Assembly (NCBI GenBank): GCA_047967505.1 | Contig: CM106539.1 | Source of the DNA: Dipteris shenzhenensis | Lineage: Eukaryota; Polypodiophyta; Polypodiopsida; Gleicheniales | Length of the DNA: 64,000 nucleotides | Direction: 5' to 3' (one strand) | Part shown: positions 1 to 10,204 of the stretch, piece after piece | How the letters are laid out: each line of letters begins with the position of its first letter | How positions within the stretch are numbered: the stretch's first letter is position 1 | The notes under the pieces: generated by a model | Seen by the model: only the letters and a program-made list of their open reading frames with translations | Told to the model about the DNA's origin: nothing | The model's database searches: none | Program-made: the position numbers and the translations under genes

Positions 1-600
1 TATTGATCCTTGAAAAGTTAAAGTGGTGCAAAATGTCAAGGTTCCTTGGAATATCAAGGAGTTGCAATGTTTTGTGGGTCAAGCAAAATTGCACAGTGCT
101 ATTTGTCATACATTTGCTAGCCACTCACCCGGTTAACTAAGAAGGATGTTCCATTTGTCTAGGGCACAAAGCAAGAAGGAGAGTTTTGGCTACCAAGAAA
201 ATACTCATGGTGGCCTTGGTACTGCAACTATCGAATTGGATTTTGCATTTTCATGTGTTTGTGGATGCCTTGGATATAGGCATTGGAGCAATTTTGATGC
301 AAAAAATGAAAAAAGGAAGGTATCAACTTGTATACTATGCCACTCACACATTGACTAGAGCATAAAGGAATTACTCAACAACAGAAAGGAAGTGTCTTGG
401 CATGATCAACTCTTTGGTAAAGTTCCATCATCATTTGCTAGGAAACAAATTAGTGTTGCACGTAGACCCTTTCCTTCTCTGGATGTCCTCATAATGTTGA
501 TCCTATTCATTGGTATGACTGCCTCTACCATTCTTGGATTGGAGTTTTTGATCTACGATCCTCTTTTTAAAGCACATCTATGGCTACGAGTATATGCATC
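1..600 (+). mobile_element. Ty3/gypsy reverse transcriptase-RNase H fragment, degenerate
   Basis: Translated pieces match the end of a gypsy reverse transcriptase and the start of its RNase H. In order they are KELQCFVGQA near base 55, the pattern LTKLTKKDVPFVWGTKQEES near 130-190 after one frame change, HFHVFVDALDIGIGAILMQK near 245-305, YQLVYYATHTLTRA near 320-355, and LGMINSLVKFHHHLLGNKL near 390-450. VDALDIGIGAIL corresponds to the first catalytic Asp strand of RNase H. A stop interrupts the frame after LTRA and at least two frameshifts are needed, so nothing is translatable. The match fades after about base 475. The left end lies outside the window. Confidence 0.85.
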
Positions 601-604
601 CAAG

Positions 605-2772
605 TAACCAAGCATACTAATGTTCATCTCGGTCCTCACCAATGGCTTTCTCATGCTTGGAATGCATTGACCAATGTGGTCTGCTAAGTGGTATCCGACT
701 ACTGCAAATAGGTTCCTTGACATGGGTTGGGATTTTCCATGTTTGGAGGTCTAACCTCATGACATGTTTATCCTTAAACATATCTATTGGAGCTCCAATC
801 ATGCACAGATCCTGCAATGTGCATGAAAGTTCTACCTAGTATAAGTATGAAATCATAGCAGTAAGGGTTGGTTGTGGAAGTCCATTATTGAAAAACTACA
901 CTTGATGGTTAAATTTCTTAATCTTTATGCCCCTCAATACCCCTACCGGTTGAGTTGTAGCCTCATTGACTAGTTTCACTATACAAGGGAAGTGCTAATT
1001 ATTCTAGGTTCGTCTCACTTTTCCCAGCACTACTTGGTGACTATGCTCATTCTTGCTCCTCCTTCCAATATTGAAGTAACATTTTTATCATGGTAGGAAA
1101 TGGGTAGTATAGAATTTTTGTCTTGACACTTAAATTACTTGCCCAATGTGTTAATTGTTAGTACCTTAGGAATAGTTTGGTCTTTGATAAGGGATTCCAA
1201 TATTTCTAGGTAGGTCCAATGGTCTCTTGTGTTACTTTTTGGCCATTCATCCAATTAGAGAGACACCTCCAAAGAGTAAGCTCCCTATTAATAATGTTAC
1301 AATGGGCAGTTTCACTTCAGTTGAGTGGAATTTGGATAGACCCGCTACATCTTGAGGTTGCATAACTGCTCGAAGCCAACCAACTATGGCTCCTCATATC
1401 TAAAGAAGGACATGCTATCCTCTTCTTTTACTTAATTCAATGTGGGGTCTTCCTCTAAAAATTTGTGCCTTAGGAGTGACTTACTTACTAAGGAGTGACT
1501 TACCTCCTCCTCATATCTAAATAAGGACATGTTGTCCTCTTCTTCTACTTGATTCAATGCAGGGTATTCCTCAAAAATCTTGTGCCTTAGGAGTGATTTA
1601 TCTGGAGAAGGAGCCTTGTGCACCTTCTTCTTCTACTCTCTCAAGAATATTGAAGTCCTTGGAGTCTCTATTAGCTATTTGGTAATTGGGGTGAATGGTT
1701 TCCACTCTTTTACTTGCCTTAAGCCATTTCTTAAATTTCTCTTGGCACTCAAATACCAACTTGTGCTTTGGCAAGGTGTTGTTTCTCCACAGTGGGATTA
1801 GGATATTAACCATGCTCCTTAGGGGTGTTGGGTTTCCTATGAGTCAGGATTTCCCAAGTTTCCTCTTTCCCTTTGGGTGATTGATTAGCTATGTTACCAT
1901 TGGGGTCAGCACCATAGATAGAGTGTTCACACATGGAGCTTTGAATTGATGGTTTTTGGTCAAGTTATTCATATCCCTAGCTTTCTCAGAGATAGAAGGA
2001 GATTGGTAGACTAGAATATATTGATTATCTTGCATGACACAATGCCTTATGTAGCTGGATGGAATCTATATAGTATTGTATTGGGAATAATCACTTCCAT
2101 CGAGAGAGTGATCTAGCTCTTCCCAAACATTGGTAATTCCTCCACCAACGCTTGGTTCATAGGGGTGATTCTTGGTGGGGTTGATTGAGGTTCCAGTATA
2201 GGTGGGGTTAATGGGAGGTTTTGATCCCTAAATTTGTATTGGTTGGTAGGAATGGCTCCTTCTATGTCTAATCGTCCCTGATTGGATGGATTTGGAGGTG
2301 TAAGCAATGTCATAGGTGGCCTCTATTGGTACATTGGTTGGGATATTGTATTAGGATATTGACATTGTGATGTCTCATGACTTCCCCATCATGCACAATG
2401 AGCACAATAAAGTGTGGTCCTCTCCCTAAGGCAAGGGCATTCATTGGTGGTTTAGTTTATAGTGCATATTCTTCACTAGAATCTATCTCATCTTGGGAAT
2501 AGGTGAGAATTGCAATGGTATTCCTTTTTTGCCCCCCCCTTCAACTATTGGCTCAGCTAATGTAGCAGGTTGGTAGCCAGCTCTTCCATGTTCATACCCT
2601 TAGTGGTTGGACCCATATCCTTAGCCTCACTTGGGTTGATGGCCTTCAAGGTCTATGATACCTTTGATGAGGTAGAGGAGTTTTCGCTCCTTGATACTTC
2701 TCCTTCACATTGTCTCCTAGGCATACGGTAGACTTTCTACATGACTTTGGGCACCAACTCAATATGTATTAT
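605..2772 (-). mobile_element. Probable Ty3/gypsy gag-protease remnant, minus strand
   Basis: The minus strand has long stretches with few stops. Near 811-850 it reads LILGRTFMHIAGS, which resembles the LLGRPWIHAAGAV strand that ends the aspartic protease of plant gypsy elements. Upstream on the minus strand (about 900-980) a piece reading ATTQPVGVLRGIKI resembles the protease stretch before it. Hydrophilic Glu/Lys-rich and Pro/Gln-rich pieces at 1432-1813 and 2113-2313 would then be gag and linker. The fragment is opposite in direction to the RNase H piece at 1-600, so the two are not one simple element. Two near-identical runs (SLLRHKIFEEYPALN and SLLRHKFLEEDPTLN) show a local duplication at about 1432-1600. 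The assignment rests on weak motifs. Confidence 0.4.
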
Positions 2773-3600
2773 GTTACTACCCTCGTCAAAAATGTAGGCA
2801 TTGATCATTAAGTAGTCATGTATTAAAAATGAAGTCACAAAGCACTACCAAATTAGATACAAATTACTACCAAAGCATTGAAAAAGTAGTCACAAAGTAC
2901 ATCTAAATAACTTAAAAAGAACATGTTACGTAATCCCAAATAGAAAATAGACATAAAGTAGTTAAAGTGACCATAAAGTAGTCATGCAATGACAAACCAA
3001 TGCCATAACACATACAAAGTAGTGCCAAAGCATTGATAAAGTAGTCATAAACCACACCCAAGGTAGTCGCAGATAGCACATACCAAGCAAGCATAAAGGA
3101 GGCATAATGCAGTGGTATGTCACAAAGTAGGTTGAAATTAGTATTACAACTGTCTCATGCAAAGTCAAAGCAACCATTGATTATAAAGTGGTCATATAGT
3201 GCAGTCACAGGGCACTCATAAAACACATATAAAGCACTACCAAATCATTGACAAATAAATCACAAAGAATATCTAAAGCACTTGTAAAGCACATTCAAAG
3301 CAATCACAAATATAAAGTAGAGATAAAGTAGTTAAAGTAGCCATAAAGTAATCATGAAATGGTTAAGCTATTCCATAACACACAAAGTAGTGACAAAGCA
3401 GTTACAAACCGCATGCAATGTAGCCAAAGAGCACATACAAAGCATGCACAAATTAGATACAATGTAGTGGCATATCACAAAGTAGGTACAAAATGTTATA
3501 GTAGCCTCATGTAGAATCAAACGAGCCATTGATCATAAAGTGGTCATACAGTGACAATGTCATCACAAAGCACATGCAAAGAAGAGCTTCTGAATTTGAA
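2773..3600. repeat. Degenerate tandem array of AAAGCA/AAAGTAGT words
   Basis: The stretch is built almost entirely from words such as ATAAAGTAGTCA, CACAAAGCAC and ACAAAGTAGTG. A higher-order unit of about 355-380 bp is visible: CATTGAT(C/T)ATAAAGTGGTCAT recurs near 2793, 3173 and 3528, and CCATAACACA followed by CAAAGTAGTG recurs near 3001 and 3372. Just left of the array the sequence CAACTCAATATGTATTATG precedes TTACTACCCTC. The same boundary occurs at 24892-24920, so it may be the end of a minus-strand LTR. The array is the reverse-complement type of the one at 33640-34900. Confidence 0.75.
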
Positions 3601-4025
3601 AAACTTGACAAGACTTCAAATCAACAGAATACCATGTTGGAAGAGCCATCAAACAGGGAGGTTGTGTAGGTGAGGGAGGGAGGCAACAAAAGAGGGTGGA
3701 GCTTGTAGAGATCAAAGGGAAGAATGTGCAATAGCCACGCATTCAATTGCTTATCTTATACTTTTTGTGCCTATAAATAGATTAGTAGGCTTAAGATAAA
3801 TCCTCGTTATCTTTTAAGGCCATTTGTTTTTGCATGTGTTGTGATTATCAGAACAATAGGTCTTAGCACCACTATTAATTATAGTCTAGCCTCCCAACAC
3901 CATCTATGTTTTAGAAAAGATAAATGTGTAAAAAGATTCACTATTTTGCAAGAGCATTCTACCTATGTTCACTCAATACCAAAATGTTTATGTGAAAATA
4001 CACTTGATTTACTATGTGAGAAAGG
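3601..4025. other. No recognisable gene; TATA-like motif on plus strand
   Basis: A purine-rich stretch (3650-3740) is followed by CCTATAAATAG near 3770, which is a good TATA-box match. A similar CCTATAAATAG occurs near 25725. No convincing coding region follows. The open stretch at 3841-4086 has no recognisable similarity and runs into the tandem repeat beyond. Confidence 0.35.
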
Positions 4026-4262
4026 TGTTAAAAATTTTCATATTATATGCCGAAGTAGAATATATATAGCCATGTTTATGTTTTGAATCTAACAAAATCT
4101 ATATTACATGCCAAAGAAAAATCTATATTAGAGCCATGTCTATGTTCTAAATATAACAAAATCTATATTACATGCCAAAGTAGAATATGTACTTCCATGT
4201 TCCATGTGAGAACGTGTTAACAAAATTTGTATTACATGTCGAAGCATAAACTATACTACATG
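4026..4262. repeat. Tandem repeat, about 63-bp unit, four copies
   Basis: The core ACAAAATCTATATTACATGC followed by CAAAG and a variable CCATGTTTATGTT-like tail recurs four times, at about 4026-4090, 4091-4152, 4153-4218 and 4219-4262. The middle two copies are the closest. The outer copies carry ATTATATGCCGAAG and TTACATGTCGAAG variants. Confidence 0.8.
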
Positions 4263-4309
4263 CAACTCAGTTCTAAGGCTTCCAAGTTGCATGAACTCAT
4301 TAGCCATTG

Positions 4310-4610
4310 TAACAGGCAAAGCACTTGACAGTAGCTGACCAAACCATGTCAAAGACTTGTTGCTCTAGGCCTATCAGTCATGAAATTGCCATCCAAGAAA
4401 CTCTATGCATTAGATTCTTCTTGGCACATTATGGGGTTTGATTCCCATGTGATGGCAAAGAGCAACCTCCAAAAACAACAACATCAACTTAAGTGCATGG
4501 ACTCATGAGCCCTTGCAGAAGACAAACGGCTTGATAGTGGTGGCGGTTTGACCAAACATGTCAAAGAATTGCTCTAAGTCCCCTCCTATCATGAAGGCCA
4601 CCAATTGTGC
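4310..4610. repeat. Direct duplication with about 190-bp spacing
   Basis: Two related segments lie near 4316-4400 and 4505-4600. Both contain a GACCAAAC(C/A)ATGTCAAAGA core preceded by a CTTGA(C/T)AGT piece, and both follow a CATG-A-ACTCAT(T/G)AGCC sequence. The minus strand is open across 4503-4773, but the translated product resembles nothing I recognise. Confidence 0.5.
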
Positions 4611-4679
4611 AATCACAAAGGCCATAGATTTCCATATCCATCCTACTAGATTTTTCATGAGCAACCATCCATGGCATTC

Positions 4680-4846
4680 CTTGAAAACATATGAAGCGAG
4701 AAGAGAAGACATACACTAGATTTAGATAAACATAAAGAATATATACAAACCCCTTTAGGGTTAGGGTTTCCAACCCTTTTCCTTTTTAGCACTTTTGGGT
4801 TAGTGCTATGCAATATCAAACATGATGTTCACATGAATCCTCAACA
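4680..4846 (-). repeat. Candidate copia LTR, minus strand, with telobox-like motif
   Basis: On the minus strand the copia pol relic is followed by a purine-rich tract (4847-4860, CTTGAGAGAAGG) and then TGTTGAGGATTC starting at 4846, the usual start of a plant copia LTR. Within it are AACCCTAACCCTAAAGG, a GTATATATTC TATA-like box and a CTTCTCTTCTCG tract, in the same order as in the LTR at 46636-46806. The 3' limit is uncertain. About 4680 is inferred from the pyrimidine tract. No partner LTR is seen. Confidence 0.5.
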
Positions 4847-4984
4847 CCTTCTCTCAAGATAAACATCATGAGGTAGGCCTTCCCTCAAGATGACTATTAT
4901 GGGGAATTGAAGAAGGACTGAACATTACATTCCATCAGACCCCTTTAATGGGAATGTCCTTCCTCTACATCAACCAAGAGCTTG

Positions 4985-6300
4985 TCAGTGCTTCTCGAAA
5001 AGCTCTTTGCCAAGTGGTTTGGTAAAGATGTCTACAACATTCTCTTTGATGTCATAATGTTGCAGTGTGATGTCACCAAGTAACACTCTTTCTCTATTGA
5101 AGTGCTCTTTGACATCAATGTGCTTTGTCTTGGAGGGATATACTAGATTTGTGGCTAATGCTTGAGCTCTTTGATTATCACAATATATTGTTGTTGGCTT
5201 TGATTCATCAAAGTAGTCTATTTCTGACAATGGTCTTCTGAGCCATATAGCCTCACATGTACCTGTTCTGAGTAACCTATATTTTTCTTCAGTTGAAGAC
5301 AAAGAAACAATTGGATGTTTATTTGACAGCAATGATATAGCACCTTTACCAACAAGGAAAAATGCATATCCTTGTGTAGATCTCCTAGTCTCATGATCTT
5401 ATGCATAGTCACTATTATAGTATCCATGCAACCTTGGATGACTTCCTCTGTATTCAATTCCAAACTGTCTTGTACCTTTGATGTATCTCAAGACTCTCTT
5501 GGATACATTCCAGCGAGATTGTTTTGGATTTGTCATAAACTGTGCTAGTGAACTTACTGCATGACCTTGTGATAGTCAGATATATAAGAGATCCGATGAG
5601 TTGTCAATAGTGCATGTCATGGTACTGTAGGCTTTTCTAGATCTTTTGTAAGTTTCAAACTATGTTCCATGGGAGTGGCTACAATCTTGCAATTTGCCAT
5701 ATGAAACTTCTTCAGAGGAGACTATCCACATATTTCTGATGGCTCATAAAGGTGATTTCTGAGTCTCAATTCCAAGACAATAGTGCATAAGTCCAAGACC
5801 TTTTATGTCAAAATCTACAACTAAGTATTGTTTCAATTTCTTAATGAAGCTGTCATTGTTGCTTGTTACAATCAGATCGTCTACATACAAAAGTGCAATA
5901 GTAATGTCTTCCCCTTGAAATTTTTAGTAGAGAGTATGATCCGCATTGGAATTCATGTATCCCTGATTAGAAAAATACTTATTGATCTGCTATACCAACT
6001 TTTAGGTGCTTGCTTTAAGCCGTAGAGACTTGTCTTGAGATGACAACCATGATGCTGATTACCTAGTTCAACATACCCTACTTGTTATTGCATGTAGACC
6101 TCCTCATCTATGTAACCATTGAGAAAAGAAATTTTGACATCTAGCTGGTACATATTTCATTTGCTGTGTCACTAGTGATATCAAAAAACTTATGGAGTCC
6201 TCTTTGCTATTGGAGCATAAGTCTCATCATGTCAATTCTCCTATAGCAACTTCTGGTTGCTTGCTTTAATCCATGGAGACTTTTCTTCACAGAGGGACCT
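4985..6300 (-). mobile_element. Ty1/copia pol relic (reverse transcriptase to RNase H), rearranged
   Basis: On the minus strand the order is ETYAPIAK (about 6205), YQLDVKISFLNGYIDEEVYM (about 6090-6150), the KTSLYGLKQAP..SWY motif (about 5990-6040), KRVLRYIKGTRQFGIEYRGS (about 5440-5500), and an open C-terminal RNase H piece at 4985-5332. That piece has SLSSTEEKY, IYCDNQRAQALATN and SKTKHIDVKEHF, and ends at DIFTKPLGKELFEKH. These are hallmarks of copia pol. The YVDD loop region is garbled and several frameshifts and stops are present. An additional KKSLHGLKQATRSCYRRID piece lies upstream of the ETYAPIAK motif (6225-6290), out of the normal order, so the 5' side has been duplicated or rearranged. 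gag, protease and integrase are absent. Confidence 0.9.
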
Positions 6301-6738
6301 GAGACTTCTTCAGCACAATTTTTGTCCCCTGCTAAACCTTTTCCAGCATTTGCAGCAATTGATTTTGAAGAACCAGTGGATCCAACAAAACAAAATACAA
6401 TAGCAGAATGTCTAACAGATAAGGAAGCAACTCATTCTCTTCTTATGACAAAAACATAGAAAATAAAAGATGTGGATGTGGAAATTCATGATATTGAAGA
6501 TGAAGAAACTGAATTTAACCTTACAGGAATCAATAACTCTCTTGATATTCTAGTTCAAAAAATGACAACATTGATAAATGAAAACCTAGTTATGGATGAT
6601 TGTGGACACCCCATTGACACAACTTCAGTGACTCTAGCTTTCAAGCTAGTGGATTATACAGATTCCAATCTGAAAGGTGATGAAGTTGAACAAGGAAATG
6701 AAATTACCCAGCATGATGATTTGAAGGCAGTATAGTCT
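6301..6738 (+). pseudogene. Unrecognised acidic ORF with one internal stop
   Basis: One frame stays open from 6301 to the TAG at 6457-6459 and again from 6460 to the stop after 6735, about 145 codons in all. The product is acidic and Asp/Glu/Thr-rich, with pieces such as HDIEDEETEFNLTGINNS and ALAFKL-like SVTLAFKLVDYTDSN. There is no clear start codon. The frame begins exactly where the duplicated copia YGLKQ fragment ends, so it may be an element-borne or captured segment. I do not recognise the family. The codon composition looks protein-like, but this could be chance in AT-rich DNA. Confidence 0.35.
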
Positions 6739-7553
6739 TCCAAAACAGCTACTAGTTCCTGAGAATTTTTTGAATTCATTATTAGTTTTTCATTTTGTTA
6801 GTTTTCCAGTCTTTCCACAGTTCATAGTAACAATGTCAAATAGATATAGGGTCTTACTCTTTCTGTAAACACTTGGCACCATTTTGCAATTTAAAATTCT
6901 AGTTTTACTTAGGGGGGGTGAATAGTTATGTATGGAATCTTAATGTATCTTGGTACTACACCAAGCTATGCTAGCAGATAACCACATAGTTTTGGTTTGA
7001 TGGGATGTTACATCAAATACAAGAGTTCACTACTTTTTGAAAGTCAAAATATGTTATTTTGAGATGGGTTTAGGTCATGAATTCCTATCCACTAGGTGTG
7101 CCAGGTGTTAAGGGGTAGAATAAGTAACCCGACTTTAGTATCAGAATGGTTAGATTGAGAGAAAGGGATATGCAATGTGAGTTCTTGTAGTAGCTTATCA
7201 GATGCTAAATACAATTCCATTGGTTATCTATTCTGCACATTATTAAATGTACAATTAGTTCAGGTCTCTATTTTCCAAACCCCCCCAAAGAATGGAGATT
7301 AACACTTACATCAGTCCAAAGCTCCTATGTATTTACTTTTTTGTATCATAGGTTAGAGGAAAGAGTTGATTCAGAAAGTCTCTGTGTATGACTATTTGTT
7401 TCTATGAAAACTTTTCCCCCATTCTATTAAATTGCCCATAACTCTTCAATTGCTTCTCCATTTCCCACCATGAATCTTATATCATCATAAAGCCTATTTT
7501 AAGCCACATTTTCCTATGGTGTTGAATTGTTGGTATCATGTTTCTATAAAAAA
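6739..7553. other. No gene seen
   Basis: This is AT-rich sequence with short homopolymer runs (for example GGGGGGG near 6911 and CCCCCCC near 7280). No recognisable coding segment, RNA gene or LTR is visible on either strand. Confidence 0.5.
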
Positions 7554-7784
7554 TTATAGGCCTATTTGTCTAATAATAGTTTTTAAGAACTTCCCAACTT
7601 CTTCAAGAGGCATCTGTGAAGGATGTACCATGTCTTGTAAAAAAAGTATCCATTCATCTAAATCATTGTAGCCCTCTAATTTGTCTCTATTTATGTAATA
7701 TTGAGTAAGAAAGTATTTTATCAATTGCTCTCCTCTTTGGTGTAGATCAATTGGTGAGATAGTTGCATCTCTTGACCAGTTCAT
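7554..7784 (-). CDS. Unrecognised small ORF, 76 codons
   Basis: The minus strand has an ATG-initiated frame of 76 codons with a protein-like composition (pieces EQLIKYFLTQYYINRDKLEG and LDEWILFLQDMVHPSQMPLE). It could be an exon or gag-like fragment. No domain, signal peptide or conserved motif is recognised, and no neighbour suggests a function. Confidence 0.2.
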   Translation of the reverse strand: MNWSRDATISPIDLHQRGEQLIKYFLTQYYINRDKLEGYNDLDEWILFLQDMVHPSQMPLEEVGKFLKTIIRQIGL

Positions 7785-7811
7785 TATTCATATCCTTCAT
7801 TACAATGTGAC

Positions 7812-8000
7812 CAGGGATGTGAGTATTTTTCATCCTTCTTTGAGCTAAGACTTAGTGCACAATGTGTTGACACCCCTCGTGTATTAACACAATGGTTTGT
7901 CTTGGTGACTTGGGATGTGAGTATTTTCATCCTTCTTTGAGGGCTGACATAATCCACAATGTGTTACTACTCCTCCTATATTAACAAGAGTTTGTCCTTC
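7812..8000. repeat. Tandem duplication, period about 98 bp
   Basis: GGGATGTGAGTATTTT followed by CATCCTTCTTTGAG occurs at 7814 and again at 7912. Both are followed by a CACAATGTGTT(G/A) piece and a TATTAACA piece. Confidence 0.75.
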
Positions 8001-8350
8001 TTGTTGAGAAGAGTTTTTCATGAGGGGATTGAGGATGTTGGTGTGTGGATGTGCACGGTGGATTCATGGTATCTTTTTCCCACCTTTCCAAATAGAGCTA
8101 TATGTGAGGGGAGTATTGTGTCCATGCCTTGTATCATTAAGAAGGTGACAGTGCCCTCATTACTATGTGAAAAGAAGCAAGAGCCAAGAATTATGTGAAG
8201 TTTCATTAACCCCAACTTCATGTCATAGTGCTATATGCGAGATTGTTTTCATGCAAGGGTGACCCTTTGTGAGGGAAGAGTGCCATATTTTGGGGACAAG
8301 ACAGTCCCTTGACTGGGAGAGGGAGATGCACTTTTTGGGGGATAGTGTAT

Positions 8351-8550
8351 ATCTTCAAATCCTAGGGAGTGCATTGTTTAGGGGGTTATGGGATCCTCTC
8401 TAGGCCTTGTTAGCTCTTAATCCATTCCTCATGGGACCCTTCTTGAGTCGATCTTCAAATCCTAGGGAGTGCATTGTAAATCTAGGTGTTTTGGGACCCT
8501 CTCTAGGCATTGTTAGCTCTTAATCCATTCCTCATGGGACCATTATTAAG
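8351..8550. repeat. Perfectly spaced tandem duplication, period 100 bp
   Basis: Two adjacent 100-bp units start at 8351 and 8451 with ATCTTCAAATCCTAGGGAGT. Both contain GGGA(T/C)CCTCTCTAGGC-TTGTTAGCTC and end near CTCATGGGACC. Only a few substitutions separate them. Confidence 0.9.
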
Positions 8551-8883
8551 TCTAAATCTCCTCTATGGCATGTAGACCTTAAGATAAGTGAGAAGCAAAT
8601 TATTCCTCATTATCTTTATTCTTGAATATGAGAAGCACAAATGTAAGCATGGTTGTGTGACTCCAAGAGCTAATTGAGAAATATAACATGATTTGCATAG
8701 GGATAGCTAAGAGTAAGGCGATAGCCATACAAACGTGCCACACCCTTGTTCTCAACCTTGATAAATATTTATAGAGGCATCATATTGTGCATCAACCAAG
8801 CCAATGATTGGCCAATTTCACATGAGGCGGAAAACCTTCCAGATCCTATAAAGGGGTCATTCTTGTGTGTTTCAAATCATGTC

Positions 8884-9215
8884 TCACATTAGTAGGCCTC
8901 TCTACTCTCATACCACCCCTCCTTCCTCTTAAGCTCATAGCTCCTCCTTTCCTTGAGAAATCCCTTTCTCCTCCTCCACCAACACCTCACATTAACAAGA
9001 CTCTACTCGCATACCTTCCCTCCTTCCTCTTGAAATAGTACCTCCTTCTCTCCCTTGAGGAGTCCATTGAGAACATAATTCATTCTCTCCTCAATAAGTA
9101 CCTATAAGTCCCTTTTCTCTTCTTGACCAACACCCTCACATCAACAAGCCTCTACTCCCATAGCATCCCTCCCTCCTCTTGAACTTGTAGCTCCCCCTCT
9201 CCCCTGAGGAGTCCC
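8884..9215. repeat. Pyrimidine-rich tandem repeat, three copies
   Basis: Three copies start at about 8885, 8987 and 9137 with CACAT(T/C)A(G/A)(T/C)A(G/A)(G/A)C followed by TCTACTC(T/G/C)CAT, and then a CCTCCTTCCTCTTGAA-like run and a CTTGAG(A/G)A(A/G)TCC piece. The irregular spacing (about 102 and 150 bp) reflects an insertion in the second unit. Confidence 0.7.
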
Positions 9216-9239
9216 TTAAGGCTTGAATTTACCCAAACC

Positions 9240-9745
9240 TCAACCACACCACAACCACATTAGTAGGAAGGAGAGGAGTTCATCAAAACTTTTGCACTCT
9301 CTCATGAACTCAAATAGTTATATACAAATAATGAACCAAAGACATTAAAAGAGGAGTAGTCATAGGAATCCTAAGCCCACAACTCTACCATCATGTGCCA
9401 TAATGCCTAGTGACCTTAATTAACCTAAAACTCAACCAAAATTCACCTTTTTTCCACAACCATATTACTAGAAAAGAGAGGATTAAATCCAAAATATTGC
9501 ACACTCATGAACTCAAATAACGAAATACAACCAAGAGCATATCTTGCTAGAGACCTGCTACCATCATGTTTCCATAATGCCTCCCTATGAAAACATGGAT
9601 AGTGACCTTAATTAACCTAAAACTCAACCGTAATTCACCTTTTTTCCACAACCATATTACTAGAAAAGAGAGGATTGAATCCAAAAAATTGCACACTCAT
9701 GAAATCAAATAACGAAATACCACCAAGAGCATATCTTGCCAATCT
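9240..9745. repeat. Tandem repeat, period about 192 bp, three copies
   Basis: The sequence TAGTGACCTTAATTAACCTA recurs at 9408 and 9600, and the associated TTTCCACAACCATATTACTA piece at about 9450 and 9642. A more diverged first copy begins near 9241. Copies two and three are nearly identical. No coding frame is preserved. Confidence 0.85.
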
Positions 9746-9802
9746 CCTCACTCAATCTTGACAGTTTGGTTCCCTCACCTGTGTGGCTAAATTAGAAAAG
9801 TT

Positions 9803-10204
9803 GTGTGGTGCAAACCCAACCTGGTGTTGTTCTTGGTGAAGATGCCCACTCTTGCAATCCTTAGTATGATGTGCTCCGGTGATAGAACGATTGACAGCAT
9901 CAACACTCAAAGTTCAAGGTTAGTTGTTGCTCATAGGGAACCATATGGTGATGGGAGAACACCAAGCTACACATACTTAAAGAATATTGAGCAATTCATT
10001 AATAAAGAGAAGTGTATGGACAAACACAAAATCAACTTGTATTGGTCTGAGTACAACCAATCTACCTTGGCTTGCAATGAACACTCAATCACTCCCTATT
10101 CTAGTAAGCTCAGGCGAGAGGAAGAGAACTCAACACCTTGCTCTCTTGTTCTCTTCTCTGCCTATTACAATTGCATCATTTACCTAAATAATAACAGCTT
10201 ATAA
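9803..10204 (+). CDS. Unrecognised ORF, 133 codons, doubtful
   Basis: An open frame of 133 codons starts with ATG-like context inside low-GC sequence just after the 192-bp repeats. Its translation (for example YLKNIEQFINKEKCMDKHKI) has no recognisable domain. It may be a chance frame or a diverged element fragment. It is listed because it is longer than most random frames here. Confidence 0.15.
   Translation: MWCKPNLVLFLVKMPTLAILSMMCSGDRTIDSINTQSSRLVVAHREPYGDGRTPSYTYLKNIEQFINKEKCMDKHKINLYWSEYNQSTLACNEHSITPYSSKLRREEENSTPCSLVLFSAYYNCIIYLNNNSL

Noticed and set aside
3841-4086. 81-codon plus-strand frame after a TATA-like motif
   Set aside because: It has no recognisable similarity, and its end falls within a 63-bp tandem repeat. 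It is not supported as a gene.
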